From: an uncultured Prevotellaceae bacterium
Lineage (GTDB): Bacteria; Bacteroidota; Bacteroidia; Bacteroidales; Bacteroidaceae
Reading direction: 5' to 3'
Assembly: GCA_902799765.1 (NCBI GenBank)
Contig: CADCBZ010000028.1
Span: 22,469-86,468, forward strand
Length of the DNA stretch: 64,000 bases
Positions 44,021 to 54,206 of the stretch are shown here, piece by piece. Positions within the stretch are counted from its first letter, which is position 1. Every line of letters starts with the position of its first letter. The notes below the pieces were generated by a model that was not told the origin of the DNA, did not search any database, and saw only the letters and a program-made list of their open reading frames with translations. Both the position numbers and the translations under genes were made by a program.

Positions 44021-45004
44021 TTGAGAAAGATATTTTTGGCTTTGCTTCTGGCTCCTCTGACGATGGTAGCACAGCAAGCAATAGGTTTGAAGCAACGTGC
44101 TTTTCCCAAGACGGTATCTGCTGGAAATTATAGTGGAATTACGTGGTTGGGTGGTTCTCGTTATGCTGTGGCTAATGATAAATCGCCAACGGCAGGTTTC
44201 TATCTGATGACGATAGATATTGATAGTATCACAGGTGAATTATTGTCTGTTCGTGAAGATACTTTTCTCACAAGTGGTCAACCTAATCGCGATGAGGAAG
44301 GTATCTGCTATGTTCCTCAGAATCAGACGATTTTCGTGAGTGGAGAGAAAGATCAGGAGATTCTGGAATATAATCTTCAAGGCCAGTTGACAGGTAGAAA
44401 ACTAAATATTCCTGAGGTATTTAAGACGTCTTATTCCAATGGTGGTTTTGAAGCACTTACTTATCAGGTGCAGACCCATCGTTTTTGGACAACAACGGAA
44501 CATACACTGAAGGCAGATGGTGAGAAGCCGTCAATAGAACGGAAAATAAAGAATCGCTTGCGCCTACAGTCTTTTGGAGATGACTTGCAGCCCAAAGAAC
44601 AGTATTGGTATGAAACGGACGCTACGAAGATTCAAAAGAAAAAAGGTCGTAGCATATTAGGTGTCAGTGGGTTAGCAGCTCTTGACGATGGGCGGATTGT
44701 GGTGCTTGAACGTGAATTATATTTTCCAAAAAAGCAGATAGGTTCGTATTCTCTTGTCAAATTATACTTAATAGATCCCTCTCAGTGCCAGCCAGGAGAA
44801 ATACTTCAGAAAACACTCCTGATAACATTCAAAACAAAAGTCAATCTCTTACGCAGAAACTTTGCCAACTTTGAAGGCATCTGCTTAGGTCCTAAACTCA
44901 CTGATGGGCGACGACTGCTTGTCCTTGTCTGCGATTCCCAGAATCATTATCGCGGTATATTGAAAGATTGGTATAAAACCATCATCCTTCCTCAGCATTT
45001 CTAA
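44021..45004 (+). CDS. Exported phytase-like/esterase-like beta-propeller protein
   Basis: 327 residues of the phytase-like domain family (PF13449 type). Signal peptide LFLALLLAPL-type (IFLALLLAPLTMVAQQ), then YSGITWLGGSRYAVANDKSPTAGFYLMTIDID, RDEEGICYVPQNQTIFVSGEKDQEILEYNL, GFEALTYQ and NFEGICLGPKLTDGRRLLVLVCDSQN. The previous stop codon is in the same frame immediately upstream, so initiation must be at the TTG at 44021 (or at an ATG inside the signal peptide). It is coupled to the DUF4380 gene. Confidence 0.82.
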   Translation: MRKIFLALLLAPLTMVAQQAIGLKQRAFPKTVSAGNYSGITWLGGSRYAVANDKSPTAGFYLMTIDIDSITGELLSVREDTFLTSGQPNRDEEGICYVPQNQTIFVSGEKDQEILEYNLQGQLTGRKLNIPEVFKTSYSNGGFEALTYQVQTHRFWTTTEHTLKADGEKPSIERKIKNRLRLQSFGDDLQPKEQYWYETDATKIQKKKGRSILGVSGLAALDDGRIVVLERELYFPKKQIGSYSLVKLYLIDPSQCQPGEILQKTLLITFKTKVNLLRRNFANFEGICLGPKLTDGRRLLVLVCDSQNHYRGILKDWYKTIILPQHF

Positions 45005-45023
45005 CAATTATTCAAGCGAAAAT

Positions 45024-45054
45024 TTTGTCAGTTCCGAAAAAAGGAGTAACTTTG
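45024..45054 (+). promoter_or_regulatory. Full-consensus promoter for mutS
   Basis: TTTG, 19 bases, TAACTTTG, 28 bases before the ATG at 45083. Confidence 0.75.
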
Positions 45055-45082
45055 TCGCTCAAACCAGAATAATAGATAGATA

Positions 45083-47673
45083 ATGGCAAAGAAAGAGGGG
45101 AAAGAGCTGACCCCGATGATGAAGCAGTTCTTCGACTTGAAGGCGAAACATCCTGACGCAGTGATGCTGTTCAGATGTGGCGACTTCTACGAGACCTATT
45201 GCGAAGATGCCATTACTGCAGCGAAGATATTAGGTATCACCCTCACCCATCGTAACAATGGTGCAGGTGTGAAGGGCGACGAGATGGCGGGCTTTCCCCA
45301 TCATGCCCTCGATACCTATCTGCCCAAACTGATCCGAGCAGGAAAGCGTGTGGCTATCTGCGATCAGCTCGAAGACCCCAAACTCACGAAAAAGCTCGTC
45401 AAAAGAGGCATTACCGAACTGGTGACACCTGGTGTCGCCTTGAGTGATAATGTGCTGAACTATAAGGAAAACAACTTCCTCGCAGCTGTGCATTTTGGTA
45501 AAGGTTCTTTTGGTGTGGCTTTCCTTGATATCTCTACTGGTGAGTTTCTGACAGGTGAGGGCACACAGGATTATGTGGAGAAGCTCTTGGGTAACTTCTC
45601 GCCAAAGGAGATCTTGCATGACAGAACAAAGAAGCAGGAGTTTGAACGTAACTTCGGTACAAAATACTTTACTTTTCAACTTGACGACTGGGTGTTTACG
45701 GAACAGACTTCGAAGCAGAAGCTGTTGCGCCACTTCAATGTGAAGAACTTGAAAGGCTTTGGTGTGGATCATCTGGTGAATGGTGTGATTGCTGCAGGGG
45801 CTATCCTGCAGTATCTCGAACAGACCCAGCACACCCAGATAGGCCATATCACCAGCATTTCGCGCATTGAGGAAGATAAGTATGTACGTCTGGATAAGTT
45901 TACCATCCGCAGTCTGGAGTTGGTCCATCCAATGCAGGATGATGGTAAGTCGCTGCTCGATGTGATTGATAAGACGGTGAGTCCGATGGGAGGTCGATTG
46001 TTGCGTCGTTGGCTGGTGTTTCCGTTGAAGGATGAGAAACCTATCAATTCGCGTCTGGACATTGTGGAGTATTACTATCGTGAGCCTGAGTTCCGTGAGT
46101 GCATTGATGATCAGTTGCATCGTATCGGCGATTTGGAGCGTATCATCTCGAAGGCTGCTGTAGGGCGCGTTTCACCTCGTGAAGTCGTACAGTTGAAAGT
46201 GGCTTTGCAAGCTATCCAACCCATCAAGACAGCCTGTCTCTATGCGAAGAACGAGGCTTTGAATCGGGTAGGGGAACAGCTGAATCTATGTGAGTCTCTG
46301 CGAGACAGAATAGAGAAAGAAATCCAGAATGATCCGCCTCAGTTGGTAGCTAAAGGAGGAGTGATAAAGGATGGCGTGAATGCGGAGCTCGACGAGTTAA
46401 GAAGCATCGCCTATTCAGGCAAGGACTATCTGTTGAAGATTCATGAGCGTGAGGCTGCTGAAACAGGCATCAGTTCGCTGAAGATCGGCTATAACAACGT
46501 GTTCGGCTACTATCTCGAGGTGCGTAATACCTATAAGGATCAGGTGCCGCCAGAGTGGGTGCGTAAGCAGACGTTGGCTCAGGCAGAGCGTTATATCACA
46601 CAGGAGTTGAAAGAGTACGAAGAGAAGATCTTAGGTGCTGAGGATAAGATTCTGTCTTTGGAGGCTAAGCTCTTCAATGATCTCGTACTGAGTATGCAGG
46701 AGTTTATTCCTCAGATTCAGATCAATGCGAATATCATCGCGCGTCTTGATTGTCTGTTGAGTTTTGCAAAGACAGCAGAGGAAAACAAGTATATCCGTCC
46801 TGTAATCGACTCGTCTGAGGTTATCGACATCAAACAAGGTCGTCACCCTGTGATTGAACAGGAACTGCCTCTTGGAGAGCGCTATGTGCCTAATGATATC
46901 TTGCTCGATAATGAGCGTCAGCAGATCATTATCATTACAGGTCCGAATATGGCTGGTAAATCGGCGCTGTTGCGTCAAACGGCTCTCATTGTATTACTGG
47001 CGCAGATAGGTTGTTTTGTGCCCGCAGAAGCCGCGAGAATCGGTCTGGTGGATAAGATATTCACGAGGGTAGGGGCCAGCGATAACATTTCCTTGGGCGA
47101 ATCCACGTTTATGGTGGAGATGACGGAGGCTTCGAATATTCTCAATAATGTCAGTTCGCGTTCTTTAGTGCTCTTCGATGAGCTGGGACGAGGCACGAGT
47201 ACTTACGATGGTATCTCTATCGCCTGGGCGATTGTAGAATATCTGCATGAGAATGCCAAAGGTCATCCCAGAACGCTCTTTGCAACGCACTATCACGAAC
47301 TCAACGAGATGGAGAAGAACTTCCCGCGTATCAAGAACTATAATGTCTCAGTGAAAGAGGTGGATGGCAAGGTGATCTTCCTGCGTAAACTTGAAAAGGG
47401 TGGGAGTGAGCACTCTTTTGGTATCCATGTGGCAGAGATAGCTGGTATGCCTCGCTCGATTGTGCCGATAACGCCTCTGTAGGCACTGTTGGTAAGCCCA
47501 CAGCAGAGATCGCAGCCTCTCGCGAAGGTATGCAACTCTCTTTCTTCCAGCTCGATGATCCTGTGCTTTGTCAGGTGCGTGATGAGATCTTAGGCATCGA
47601 TGTGAATAATCTCACGCCTCTCGAAGCCCTGAATAAGCTCAACGACATCAAGAAAATAGTATCAGGTAAATAG
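45083..47673 (+). pseudogene. mutS: DNA mismatch repair protein MutS, frameshifted near the 3' end
   Basis: Mismatch-recognition ATPase. The first frame (to 47482, 799 residues) has the mismatch-binding motif [15 protein letters not shown], connector, lever and clamp domains, Walker [15 protein letters not shown] (about residue 620), Walker [17 protein letters not shown] and FATHYHEL. After AGMPRSIV it runs into PITPL and a stop. The second frame from 47464 continues the family C-terminus ([15 protein letters not shown]...[13 protein letters not shown], stop at 47671-47673). The helix normally joining them (about 11 residues, roughly 34 bases) is missing. This region forms the dimerisation helix-turn-helix, so function is probably impaired if the sequence is right. 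Confidence 0.88.
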
Positions 47674-47674
47674 C

Positions 47675-47733
47675 AAATTCACTGAAATTGGTCACCAATT
47701 TCAGTGAATTTACTGACCAATTTCAGTGAATTT
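47675..47733. repeat. Perfect 18-bp inverted repeat plus a third copy, downstream of mutS
   Basis: The 18-mer 47675-47692 pairs perfectly with 47694-47711 (ACCAATTTCAGTGAATTT) around a single base; the same 18-mer is repeated directly at 47716-47733. It lies between convergent mutS and lgt, and could be a two-way terminator. Confidence 0.85.
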
Positions 47734-47749
47734 GGTTTGAAAAGCGATA

Positions 47750-48610
47750 TTAGGCTGTTTTCTTCTTGGCCTTTATCATACAATAGACTCCAAGGATGAT
47801 GAAAGGAATCGAAAGGATCTGTCCCATATCGAGTGGGAGAGAGGCTTCGAAGGCTTCCTGGATCTCCTTGGTGTATTCGATGAAGAAGCGGAAGGTGAAG
47901 ATATACGTCAGACAGAAGCCGAAGTACCAGCCTGTGCCAATCTTCTCAGGCATCTTCTTATGCAGTACCCACATCACGATAAAGAGTATCGCGTAGGCAA
48001 TGGCCTCGTAGAGCTGTCCTGGATGTCTTGGCACAGCATCCACCCGCTCGAAAATAAACGCCCAGGGCACATCTGTAATCTTACCTATGATCTCAGAATT
48101 CATCAGGTTGCCCAAGCGGATAAAGCAGGCTGTGGTTCCAGTAGCGATGGCGATATTATCGAGCACTGTCCAGATGCTGAGTTTTGTTTTACGGACATAG
48201 AGCCAAAGGGCAATCATCAGGCCTAAGGTACCACCATGTGAAGCCAAACCGGCATAGCCAATAACGAAGAAACCACAGGTCTCCCCTAACCAGCTACCAT
48301 CGTTGCCAAAGCGGATGGGCAGCAGCATCTCAACAATCCCTTTTCCTGAAGCGAGGAAATAATCAGGCTCGTAGAAGATGCAATGCCCTAGACGGGCACC
48401 TATCAGGATGCCTAAGAAGCAATAGATAAAGAGCGGATCAAAAAGCTCATCTTTGATTCCCTGCTCGTTATACAGGCGCCTCACAACCAGATAGGCCAGT
48501 GCTAAGCCGATGATCCACATCAGTCCGTACCAGCGCACAGAGATAGAACCCAGATGGAATGCCTCTAAGTCAGGCTGCCAAACGATATAATTCAGTAAAT
48601 CAATCATCAT
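47750..48610 (-). CDS. lgt: Prolipoprotein diacylglyceryl transferase
   Basis: Inner-membrane enzyme that transfers diacylglycerol from phosphatidylglycerol to the lipobox cysteine, needed for the many lipoproteins of this organism. 286 residues, about seven helices. It shows [36 protein letters not shown], the Lgt signature [11 protein letters not shown]-type ([22 protein letters not shown]) and [23 protein letters not shown] with [11 protein letters not shown]. Its start overlaps the ychF stop by four bases, so they are co-transcribed. Confidence 0.96.
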   Translation of the reverse strand: MMIDLLNYIVWQPDLEAFHLGSISVRWYGLMWIIGLALAYLVVRRLYNEQGIKDELFDPLFIYCFLGILIGARLGHCIFYEPDYFLASGKGIVEMLLPIRFGNDGSWLGETCGFFVIGYAGLASHGGTLGLMIALWLYVRKTKLSIWTVLDNIAIATGTTACFIRLGNLMNSEIIGKITDVPWAFIFERVDAVPRHPGQLYEAIAYAILFIVMWVLHKKMPEKIGTGWYFGFCLTYIFTFRFFIEYTKEIQEAFEASLPLDMGQILSIPFIILGVYCMIKAKKKTA

Positions 48611-49707
48611 ACGTTGAATCTAAAGTGCATGATGTCGCCATCCTGCACCACATAATCCTTACCTTCTACAGCAAGTTTTCCAGCCTCACGGACAGCTGCC
48701 TCAGAGCCATACTGCAGATAGTCGTCGTACTTGATCACCTCTGCGCGGATAAAGCCCTTTTCGAAATCGGTGTGGATAACGCCTGCACACTGAGGTGCCT
48801 TCCAACCTTTCTTGTAGGTCCAGGCCTTCACCTCCATCTCGCCAGCAGTAATGAAAGTTTCAAGGTTCAGCAGGGCATAGGCTTTCTTGATCAGACGGTT
48901 TACACCACTCTCCTCCAAGCCGAGCTCTTCCAAGAACATCTGCTTATCTTCATAGCTTTCAAGTTCAGCGATATCCTCTTCCGTCTTGGCAGCGATAATC
49001 ATCGCTTCTGCACCTTCTTCCTTTGCCAATGCCTCTACTTTCTTGGTGAAGTCATTACCACTTTTTGCATCAGCCTCACCCACATTGCAGACATAGAGTA
49101 CAGGCTTTGAAGTCAGCAGGAAGAGATTACGAGCGCAATCCTGTTCGTCCTTGCTTTCAAACTCTACGATACGGGCGTTCTTACCCTGCTCCAATACCTC
49201 TTTATAGGCGTGAAGCACTGTCACTTCCACCTTAGCGTCCTTATTGCCTGCAGCAGCAGCTTTCTCTGTCTTGGCCAAGCGACTCTCGATGGTCTCCAGG
49301 TCCTTTAGCTGAAGCTCTGTGTCAATAATCTCCTTATCGCGAATGGGATCGATGGTGCCATCCACGTGGGTGATATTTTCATCTTCGAAGCAACGAAGAA
49401 CATGAATAATCGCATCCGTCTCACGGATATTTCCAAGAAACTTATTACCCAGACCCTCGCCTTTTGAAGCGCCTTTCACAAGACCAGCGATATCTACAAT
49501 CTCACAAGTGGCAGGCACGATACGACCTGGATGCACAATCTCAGCGAGTTTCGTCAGGCGTTCATCAGGAACGGTGATGACACCAACATTCGGTTCGATG
49601 GTGCAGAAAGGAAAGTTTGCTGCCTGAGCTTTTGCACTCGACAGACAATTAAACAATGTGGACTTTCCCACGTTGGGGAGTCCCACAATACCACATTTTA
49701 ATGCCAT
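48607..49707 (-). CDS. ychF: Ribosome-binding ATPase/GTPase YchF (Obg family)
   Basis: 366 residues, intact. G1 [19 protein letters not shown]3 region [23 protein letters not shown], NxxE-type nucleotide specificity [11 protein letters not shown], a coiled-coil insertion ([21 protein letters not shown]) and a C-terminal TGS domain ending [11 protein letters not shown]. YchF binds the ribosome and prefers ATP; it is linked to stress responses. It has a full-consensus promoter and leads the ychF-lgt pair. Confidence 0.97.
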   Translation of the reverse strand: MALKCGIVGLPNVGKSTLFNCLSSAKAQAANFPFCTIEPNVGVITVPDERLTKLAEIVHPGRIVPATCEIVDIAGLVKGASKGEGLGNKFLGNIRETDAIIHVLRCFEDENITHVDGTIDPIRDKEIIDTELQLKDLETIESRLAKTEKAAAAGNKDAKVEVTVLHAYKEVLEQGKNARIVEFESKDEQDCARNLFLLTSKPVLYVCNVGEADAKSGNDFTKKVEALAKEEGAEAMIIAAKTEEDIAELESYEDKQMFLEELGLEESGVNRLIKKAYALLNLETFITAGEMEVKAWTYKKGWKAPQCAGVIHTDFEKGFIRAEVIKYDDYLQYGSEAAVREAGKLAVEGKDYVVQDGDIMHFRFNV

Positions 49708-49735
49708 TTTCTTCTATAAACGTTTATTTCGGCTG

Positions 49736-49767
49736 CAAAGGTACGATTAAGTGAGCGAAAAACCAAA
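49736..49767 (-). promoter_or_regulatory. Full-consensus promoter for ychF-lgt
   Basis: Minus strand TTTG, 20 bases, TACCTTTG (49736-49743), 28 bases before the ATG. Confidence 0.75.
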
Positions 49768-49786
49768 TATATTAAGGAAAATTGCC

Positions 49787-49794
49787 TATCTTTG
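49787..49794 (+). promoter_or_regulatory. -7 box (TATCTTTG) for the DUF3237-like gene
   Basis: Plus strand, 30 bases before the ATG at 49825; -33 weak. It diverges from the ychF promoter. Confidence 0.5.
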
Positions 49795-49824
49795 CACCCA
49801 AGATCAATAAAAACAGTAAGTAAA

Positions 49825-50343
49825 ATGAAGAAAGTCTTATTATCAACAATCATCCTGTTGGCTTCTGTCATGACTGCCAGCGCACAAGTAGCAGAACCCA
49901 AAGACACACCACAACTGGAGTTTGCCTTGCAGCTGAAAGTCACATTGGGAGATAGCTATGATGTAGGTGAGACCCAGCATGGACAACGTATCGTGATTCC
50001 CATTACTGGCGGTACTTTCGAGGGACCAGCCATTAAGGGAACCATCATTAACGGTGGGGCAGATTACCAGTTGGCGAACAAGGCTCTGAACCGTACGGAA
50101 CTGGAGGCTATCTACAGCATCAAGACTGACGATGGTGTCTATATCCACGTACGCAACAGAGGCATTATCTGGAGTGGTAAAGATGCCCAAGGCAACCCCT
50201 CTTTCTATTTCAAGGCTGCTCCTCAGTTTGAGGCACCCGCAGACAGCAAATATGCCTGGCTCAACAATTCGCTCTTCGTCTGTGCTCCAGACTTCACGCA
50301 ACAGTTCAAGGGCATCGTCCTCAATGTCTGGAGGGTGAAATAG
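49825..50343 (+). CDS. Exported DUF3237-like protein
   Basis: 172 residues with signal peptide (KVLLSTIILLASVMTASAQ). The mature part follows the DUF3237 barrel pattern: LEFALQLKVTLGDSYDVGETQHGQRIVIPITGGTFEGPAIKGTIINGGADYQL, IYSIKTDDGVYIHVRNRGI and WLNNSLFVCAP...IVLNVWRVK. Function of the family is not established; most members are cytosolic, while this one has an export signal. Its stop is 2 bases from the polA stop on the other strand. Confidence 0.85.
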   Translation: MKKVLLSTIILLASVMTASAQVAEPKDTPQLEFALQLKVTLGDSYDVGETQHGQRIVIPITGGTFEGPAIKGTIINGGADYQLANKALNRTELEAIYSIKTDDGVYIHVRNRGIIWSGKDAQGNPSFYFKAAPQFEAPADSKYAWLNNSLFVCAPDFTQQFKGIVLNVWRVK

Positions 50344-50345
50344 CC

Positions 50346-53068
50346 TTAGTGAGCTTCAAGCCAGTTCTGTCCGAAGCCGCTATCAGCGACGAGAGGCACA
50401 GAAAGGGGGAAGGCGGCCTGCATCAGACGGAGAAGTTGAGTTCGTCGTGTACCTGAAGCAACATCTTGCTTCGAATGCTTTCTGCTTTGAAGCGATTGAA
50501 GATGTGAATCATCGCTACCTTGATGATATCAGCGGCAGTGCCCTGAATCGGGGCATTGATGGCATTGCGTTCTGCAAAACCTCTGACAGTAGCATTATGG
50601 GAGTTGATATCTGGCAGATAGCGACGCCGTCCGAAGAGGGTCGTGACATACCCTTTCTGACGGGCAACCTCCTTTGATTTCTCCATGTAGTCATGCACCT
50701 GTGGGAAGGTAGCAAAGTAACCATCAATCAGCATCTTGGCTTCATCGCGAGGGATATCCAAGCGTTCTGCCAAACCAAAGACGGTGATGCCGTAGATGAT
50801 ACCGAAGTTGGCGCGCTTTGATTTCGTACGTTCATCGCGAGTCACCTCAGAGATATCTTTCTTATAGATATTGGCTGCTGTAGCGGCATGGAGGTCTTTG
50901 CCTTCGCGGAATACCTCTACCATGTTTTCATCTTGCGATAGATGTGCCATCACACGGAGTTCAATCTGGGAGTAGTCTGCTGAAAAGAACAGACAACCTG
51001 GTTCAGGTATAAATGCCTTTCGGATCTCTTTGCCGTCCTCTCCGCGAATGGGAATATTCTGGAGGTTTGGATCACTGCTCGATAAGCGACCAGTGGCTGT
51101 GATGGTCTGATTAAAGGAGGTATGGATATGTCCTGTGCGAGGATTAATCAGCTTGGGAAGAGCATCGATATAGGTTCCGATGAGTTTCTTCAAACCTCTG
51201 TGTTCAAGGATGTCAGCCACAATCTCATGTTTGTTTCGCAACTGTTGCAGCACTTCTTCAGAGGTGACATACTGGCCCGTCTTGGTTTTCTTAGCTTTCT
51301 CAACGATCTTCAGCTTATCGAAAAGCATTTCACCTACCTGCTTGGGTGAGGCAATATTGAATGTCTCGCCTGCAAGTTCATAGATACGATGTTCGAGTTC
51401 ATTCATGCGATCCGTCAAAACCTTTGACGTTTCCTTCAGCGATTCCGTATCCAGACAGACACCGTTCATCTCCATCTCTGCGAGTACAGGCATCAGCGGC
51501 ATCTCAATCTCATAAAACAGCTTCTCGCACTCAAACTTCTTCAGTTCAGGCTCCAACTTGTTCTTCAAGCGCAAAGTGATGTCAGCATCCTCGGCTGCAT
51601 ACTCATAGACCTGAGAGGGTAGGAGGTCGCGCATGGATTTCTGGTTCTTACCTTTGGGACCAATGAGTTCATCGATGTGGATCGTTTGATAGTTGAGATA
51701 GATCTCAGCCATGTAGTCCATGTTATGATGCAACTCTGGTTGGATGAGGTAGTGGGCAATCATGGTGTCCCACATCGGACCAGCCAGATGGATGTCATAG
51801 TTGCGAAGTACTTCGAGGTCGTACTTCAGATTCTGTCCAACTTTGAGGATCTTGTCGTTCTCGTACACCTCTTTAAAGATATTAACAATTCGCAACGCTT
51901 CTTCACGATTGGCAGGAATGGGTACGTAAAAGGCCTCGAATTCCTTCACAGCGAAGCTTAAACCCACCAATTCTGCATCGATGGCAGAGGTTGAAGTGGT
52001 TTCTGTATCTAAACTGAGAATTTCGTTTGTTAAGAAATAATCACGTAATTTCTTTAAATCTTCCTCATTATCAACGAGTTTGTAGTTGTGAGAAGTCGTT
52101 TTAAGGCTCTCAAAACTCGAGTTTTTGCCAGTATCGACCTCCGATACGGGAAATTCTGCAAAGAGATCGAGTTGTCCGTTAGCAGGAATTTGCGGTTTTT
52201 GAGGTTTTTTAAGAATTCTGTCTGCGAGGCTCTTGAACTCCAGTTCAGTGAAGAGTTTGCCTAATTCTTCCTCATTGGGTTCCACCAGTTTCAAACTTTC
52301 CATATCGAGAGAGATGGGGACATCAGTTTTGATGGTGGCCAGGAAATAACTCATCTTGATATCCTCGACATGCTCTTCCACTTTTTCGCGCAATTTACCT
52401 TTGATCTCTGAAGGGCGTTCAATCAATGAAGAGATACTACCAAACTCGTTGATGAGTTTCACAGCCGTCTTCTCACCCACACCAGGACATCCAGGGAAGT
52501 TATCTGCAGAGTCACCCATCAGCGCCAGGAGATCAATGACGGCATTTGTCGATGGAATGCCATATTTCTCGCAGACTTCCTTCGGCCCCATTGTCTCATA
52601 ACCACCTCCATGACGAGGACGGAAGATGAATACATTTTCGCTCACTAGCTGCCCGTAGTCTTTATCTGGTGTCAGCATGAAAGTCTTGATGCCCTCAGCG
52701 CCTGCTTGTGTTGCCAAGGTGCCGATGACATCGTCGGCCTCGTAACCATCCACCTGAAGGATAGGGATGCGATAGGCCTTCAGGATATCTTTGATGATAG
52801 GTACAGCCTTGCGGATATCTTCTGGTGTCTCTTCGCGCTGTGCCTTGTATTCTGGATAAGCTTCACTGCGGAACGTGGGACCATGAGGATCGAAGGCCAC
52901 ACCGATATGGGTGGGCTGTTCTTTCTGGAGCACCTCATTCAGGGTGTTACAGAAGCCGATGATAGCCGAAGTGTTCAGTCCTTTCGAGTTGATTCTCGGG
53001 TTCTTGATGAAGGCGTAATACGACCTGTAAATAAGCGCGTAAGCGTCTAAAAGAAATAATTTCTGCAT
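50346..53068 (-). pseudogene. polA: DNA polymerase I, frameshifted just after motif C
   Basis: N-terminal 5'-3' exonuclease (LFLLDAYALIYRSYYAFIK, VDGYEADDVIGTLA, GDSADNFPGCPGVGEKTA), 3'-5' exonuclease with SLDTETTSTSA (catalytic D-x-E kept), and polymerase motifs A (FFSADYSQIELRVMAHLS), B (TKSKRANFGIIYGITVFG) and C (LQVHDELNFSV, about residue 873). The frame then ends at TGA 50423-50425. The normal C-terminus (MQAAFPLSVPLVADSGFGQNWLEAH) is encoded in another frame up to the stop at 50346-50348. About 13-16 residues between SV and RLMQ are missing. A CCGT at the join is consistent with deletion between short repeats. Promoter -7 box upstream. Confidence 0.88.
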
Positions 53069-53088
53069 AACTTTCTTAATTTTCCGCT

Positions 53089-53096
53089 CAAAATTA
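53089..53096 (-). promoter_or_regulatory. -7 box (TAATTTTG) for polA
   Basis: Minus strand, 21 bases before the polA ATG; weak TGTG at -33. Confidence 0.45.
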
Positions 53097-53128
53097 CATA
53101 AAAATTATCTAATTCCACAATTTTTTTC

Positions 53129-53136
53129 TAATTTTG
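53129..53136 (+). promoter_or_regulatory. -7 box (TAATTTTG) for ispB
   Basis: Plus strand, 20 bases before the ATG at 53156, diverging from the polA promoter. Confidence 0.45.
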
Positions 53137-53155
53137 TCCCAAATATCTTCAGTTT

Positions 53156-54133
53156 ATGGATTATTTATCAATTATTCGAAAGCCAATTGAGCAGGATTTG
53201 GAAGACTTCAAGCAGGTCTTTGAAAAGGTACTGACACGCGATGATGGATTGTTGGGACAGGTTCTTGGACATATCCGTCAGCGTGGTGGAAAACGTATGC
53301 GTCCTATTATGACGCTGTTGTCAGCCCTGAATATCGGTGAAATCAATCAATCAACTCTTCATTCTGCTGTGGGACTGGAGTTGCTGCATACGGCCAGTCT
53401 TGTGCACGATGATGTGGTGGATGAGAGTAGCGAACGTCGAGGACAGGCTTCAGTGAATGCCCTTTATAATAATAAGGTGGCTGTGTTGATAGGTGATTAT
53501 CTGCTGTCATCGGCTTTGTTGAGTGTGTCATATACCGATAATCAGCGCATCATCCAGTATCTGGCGCAGTTGGGTTGTACCCTTTCTGCTGGTGAGATTC
53601 TTCAGTTGCAGAACATTTCGAATAAGGAATTCTCTGAAGAGATTTACTATCAGGTGATTAACCAGAAGACTGCCTCTCTTTTCGAGGCCTGTGGTGCGAT
53701 GGGTGCCCTCTCTGCTGGTGCTAATGATGATCAAGTGGAGCGCGCTCGTCAGTTTGGGCATAACATCGGTATGATCTTCCAGATTCGTGATGATATCTTC
53801 GATTATTATGATTCTACAGATATTGGTAAGCCTACAGGTAATGATATGTTGGAAGGAAAGCTCACACTGCCTGCCATCTATGCCCTGAACGAGAATACTG
53901 ACTATGAGGCTATGCATGCTTTGGCTCAAAAAGTGAAGGCTGGTACGATCAATCGCGATGAAATTGCTGTGTTGGTGGAGTTTACTAAGCAGAAGGGTGG
54001 TATCGAATATGCTCGTCAGAAGATGATTGAGATAGGAAATGATGTTCAGACTTTTATCGATCAATACGTGAGAGATGATCTGAAGGATGCCTTCTCTGCT
54101 TATCTGGAATATGTGATTCAACGAAACTTATAA
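53156..54133 (+). CDS. ispB: Long-chain trans-polyprenyl diphosphate synthase
   Basis: 325 residues, all-alpha prenyl synthase. First Asp-rich motif in LVHDDVVDESSERRGQAS, second in FQIRDDIFDYYDSTDIGKPTGNDMLEGKLTLPAIYAL, and the substrate motif GGKRMRP near residue 43. It elongates farnesyl diphosphate for the menaquinone side chain, needed with the fumarate reductase encoded at 61-64 kb. Chain length cannot be read reliably. The gene is monocistronic and ends at a strong hairpin shared with deoC. Confidence 0.93.
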   Translation: MDYLSIIRKPIEQDLEDFKQVFEKVLTRDDGLLGQVLGHIRQRGGKRMRPIMTLLSALNIGEINQSTLHSAVGLELLHTASLVHDDVVDESSERRGQASVNALYNNKVAVLIGDYLLSSALLSVSYTDNQRIIQYLAQLGCTLSAGEILQLQNISNKEFSEEIYYQVINQKTASLFEACGAMGALSAGANDDQVERARQFGHNIGMIFQIRDDIFDYYDSTDIGKPTGNDMLEGKLTLPAIYALNENTDYEAMHALAQKVKAGTINRDEIAVLVEFTKQKGGIEYARQKMIEIGNDVQTFIDQYVRDDLKDAFSAYLEYVIQRNL

Positions 54134-54141
54134 TCAAAAGA

Positions 54142-54172
54142 AATGGGGTTGCAATTGCAGCCCCATTCTTAT
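54142..54172. terminator. Bidirectional terminator between ispB and deoC
   Basis: AATGGGG (54142-54148) pairs with CCCCATT (54161-54167), extended by inner TGCAATTGCA, giving an 11-pair stem with an AATT loop. A T-rich tail follows on the plus strand. Confidence 0.85.
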
Positions 54173-54206
54173 TTTAGAAGTGATTGTGCTTGCTCGCTTT
54201 TGCTCG

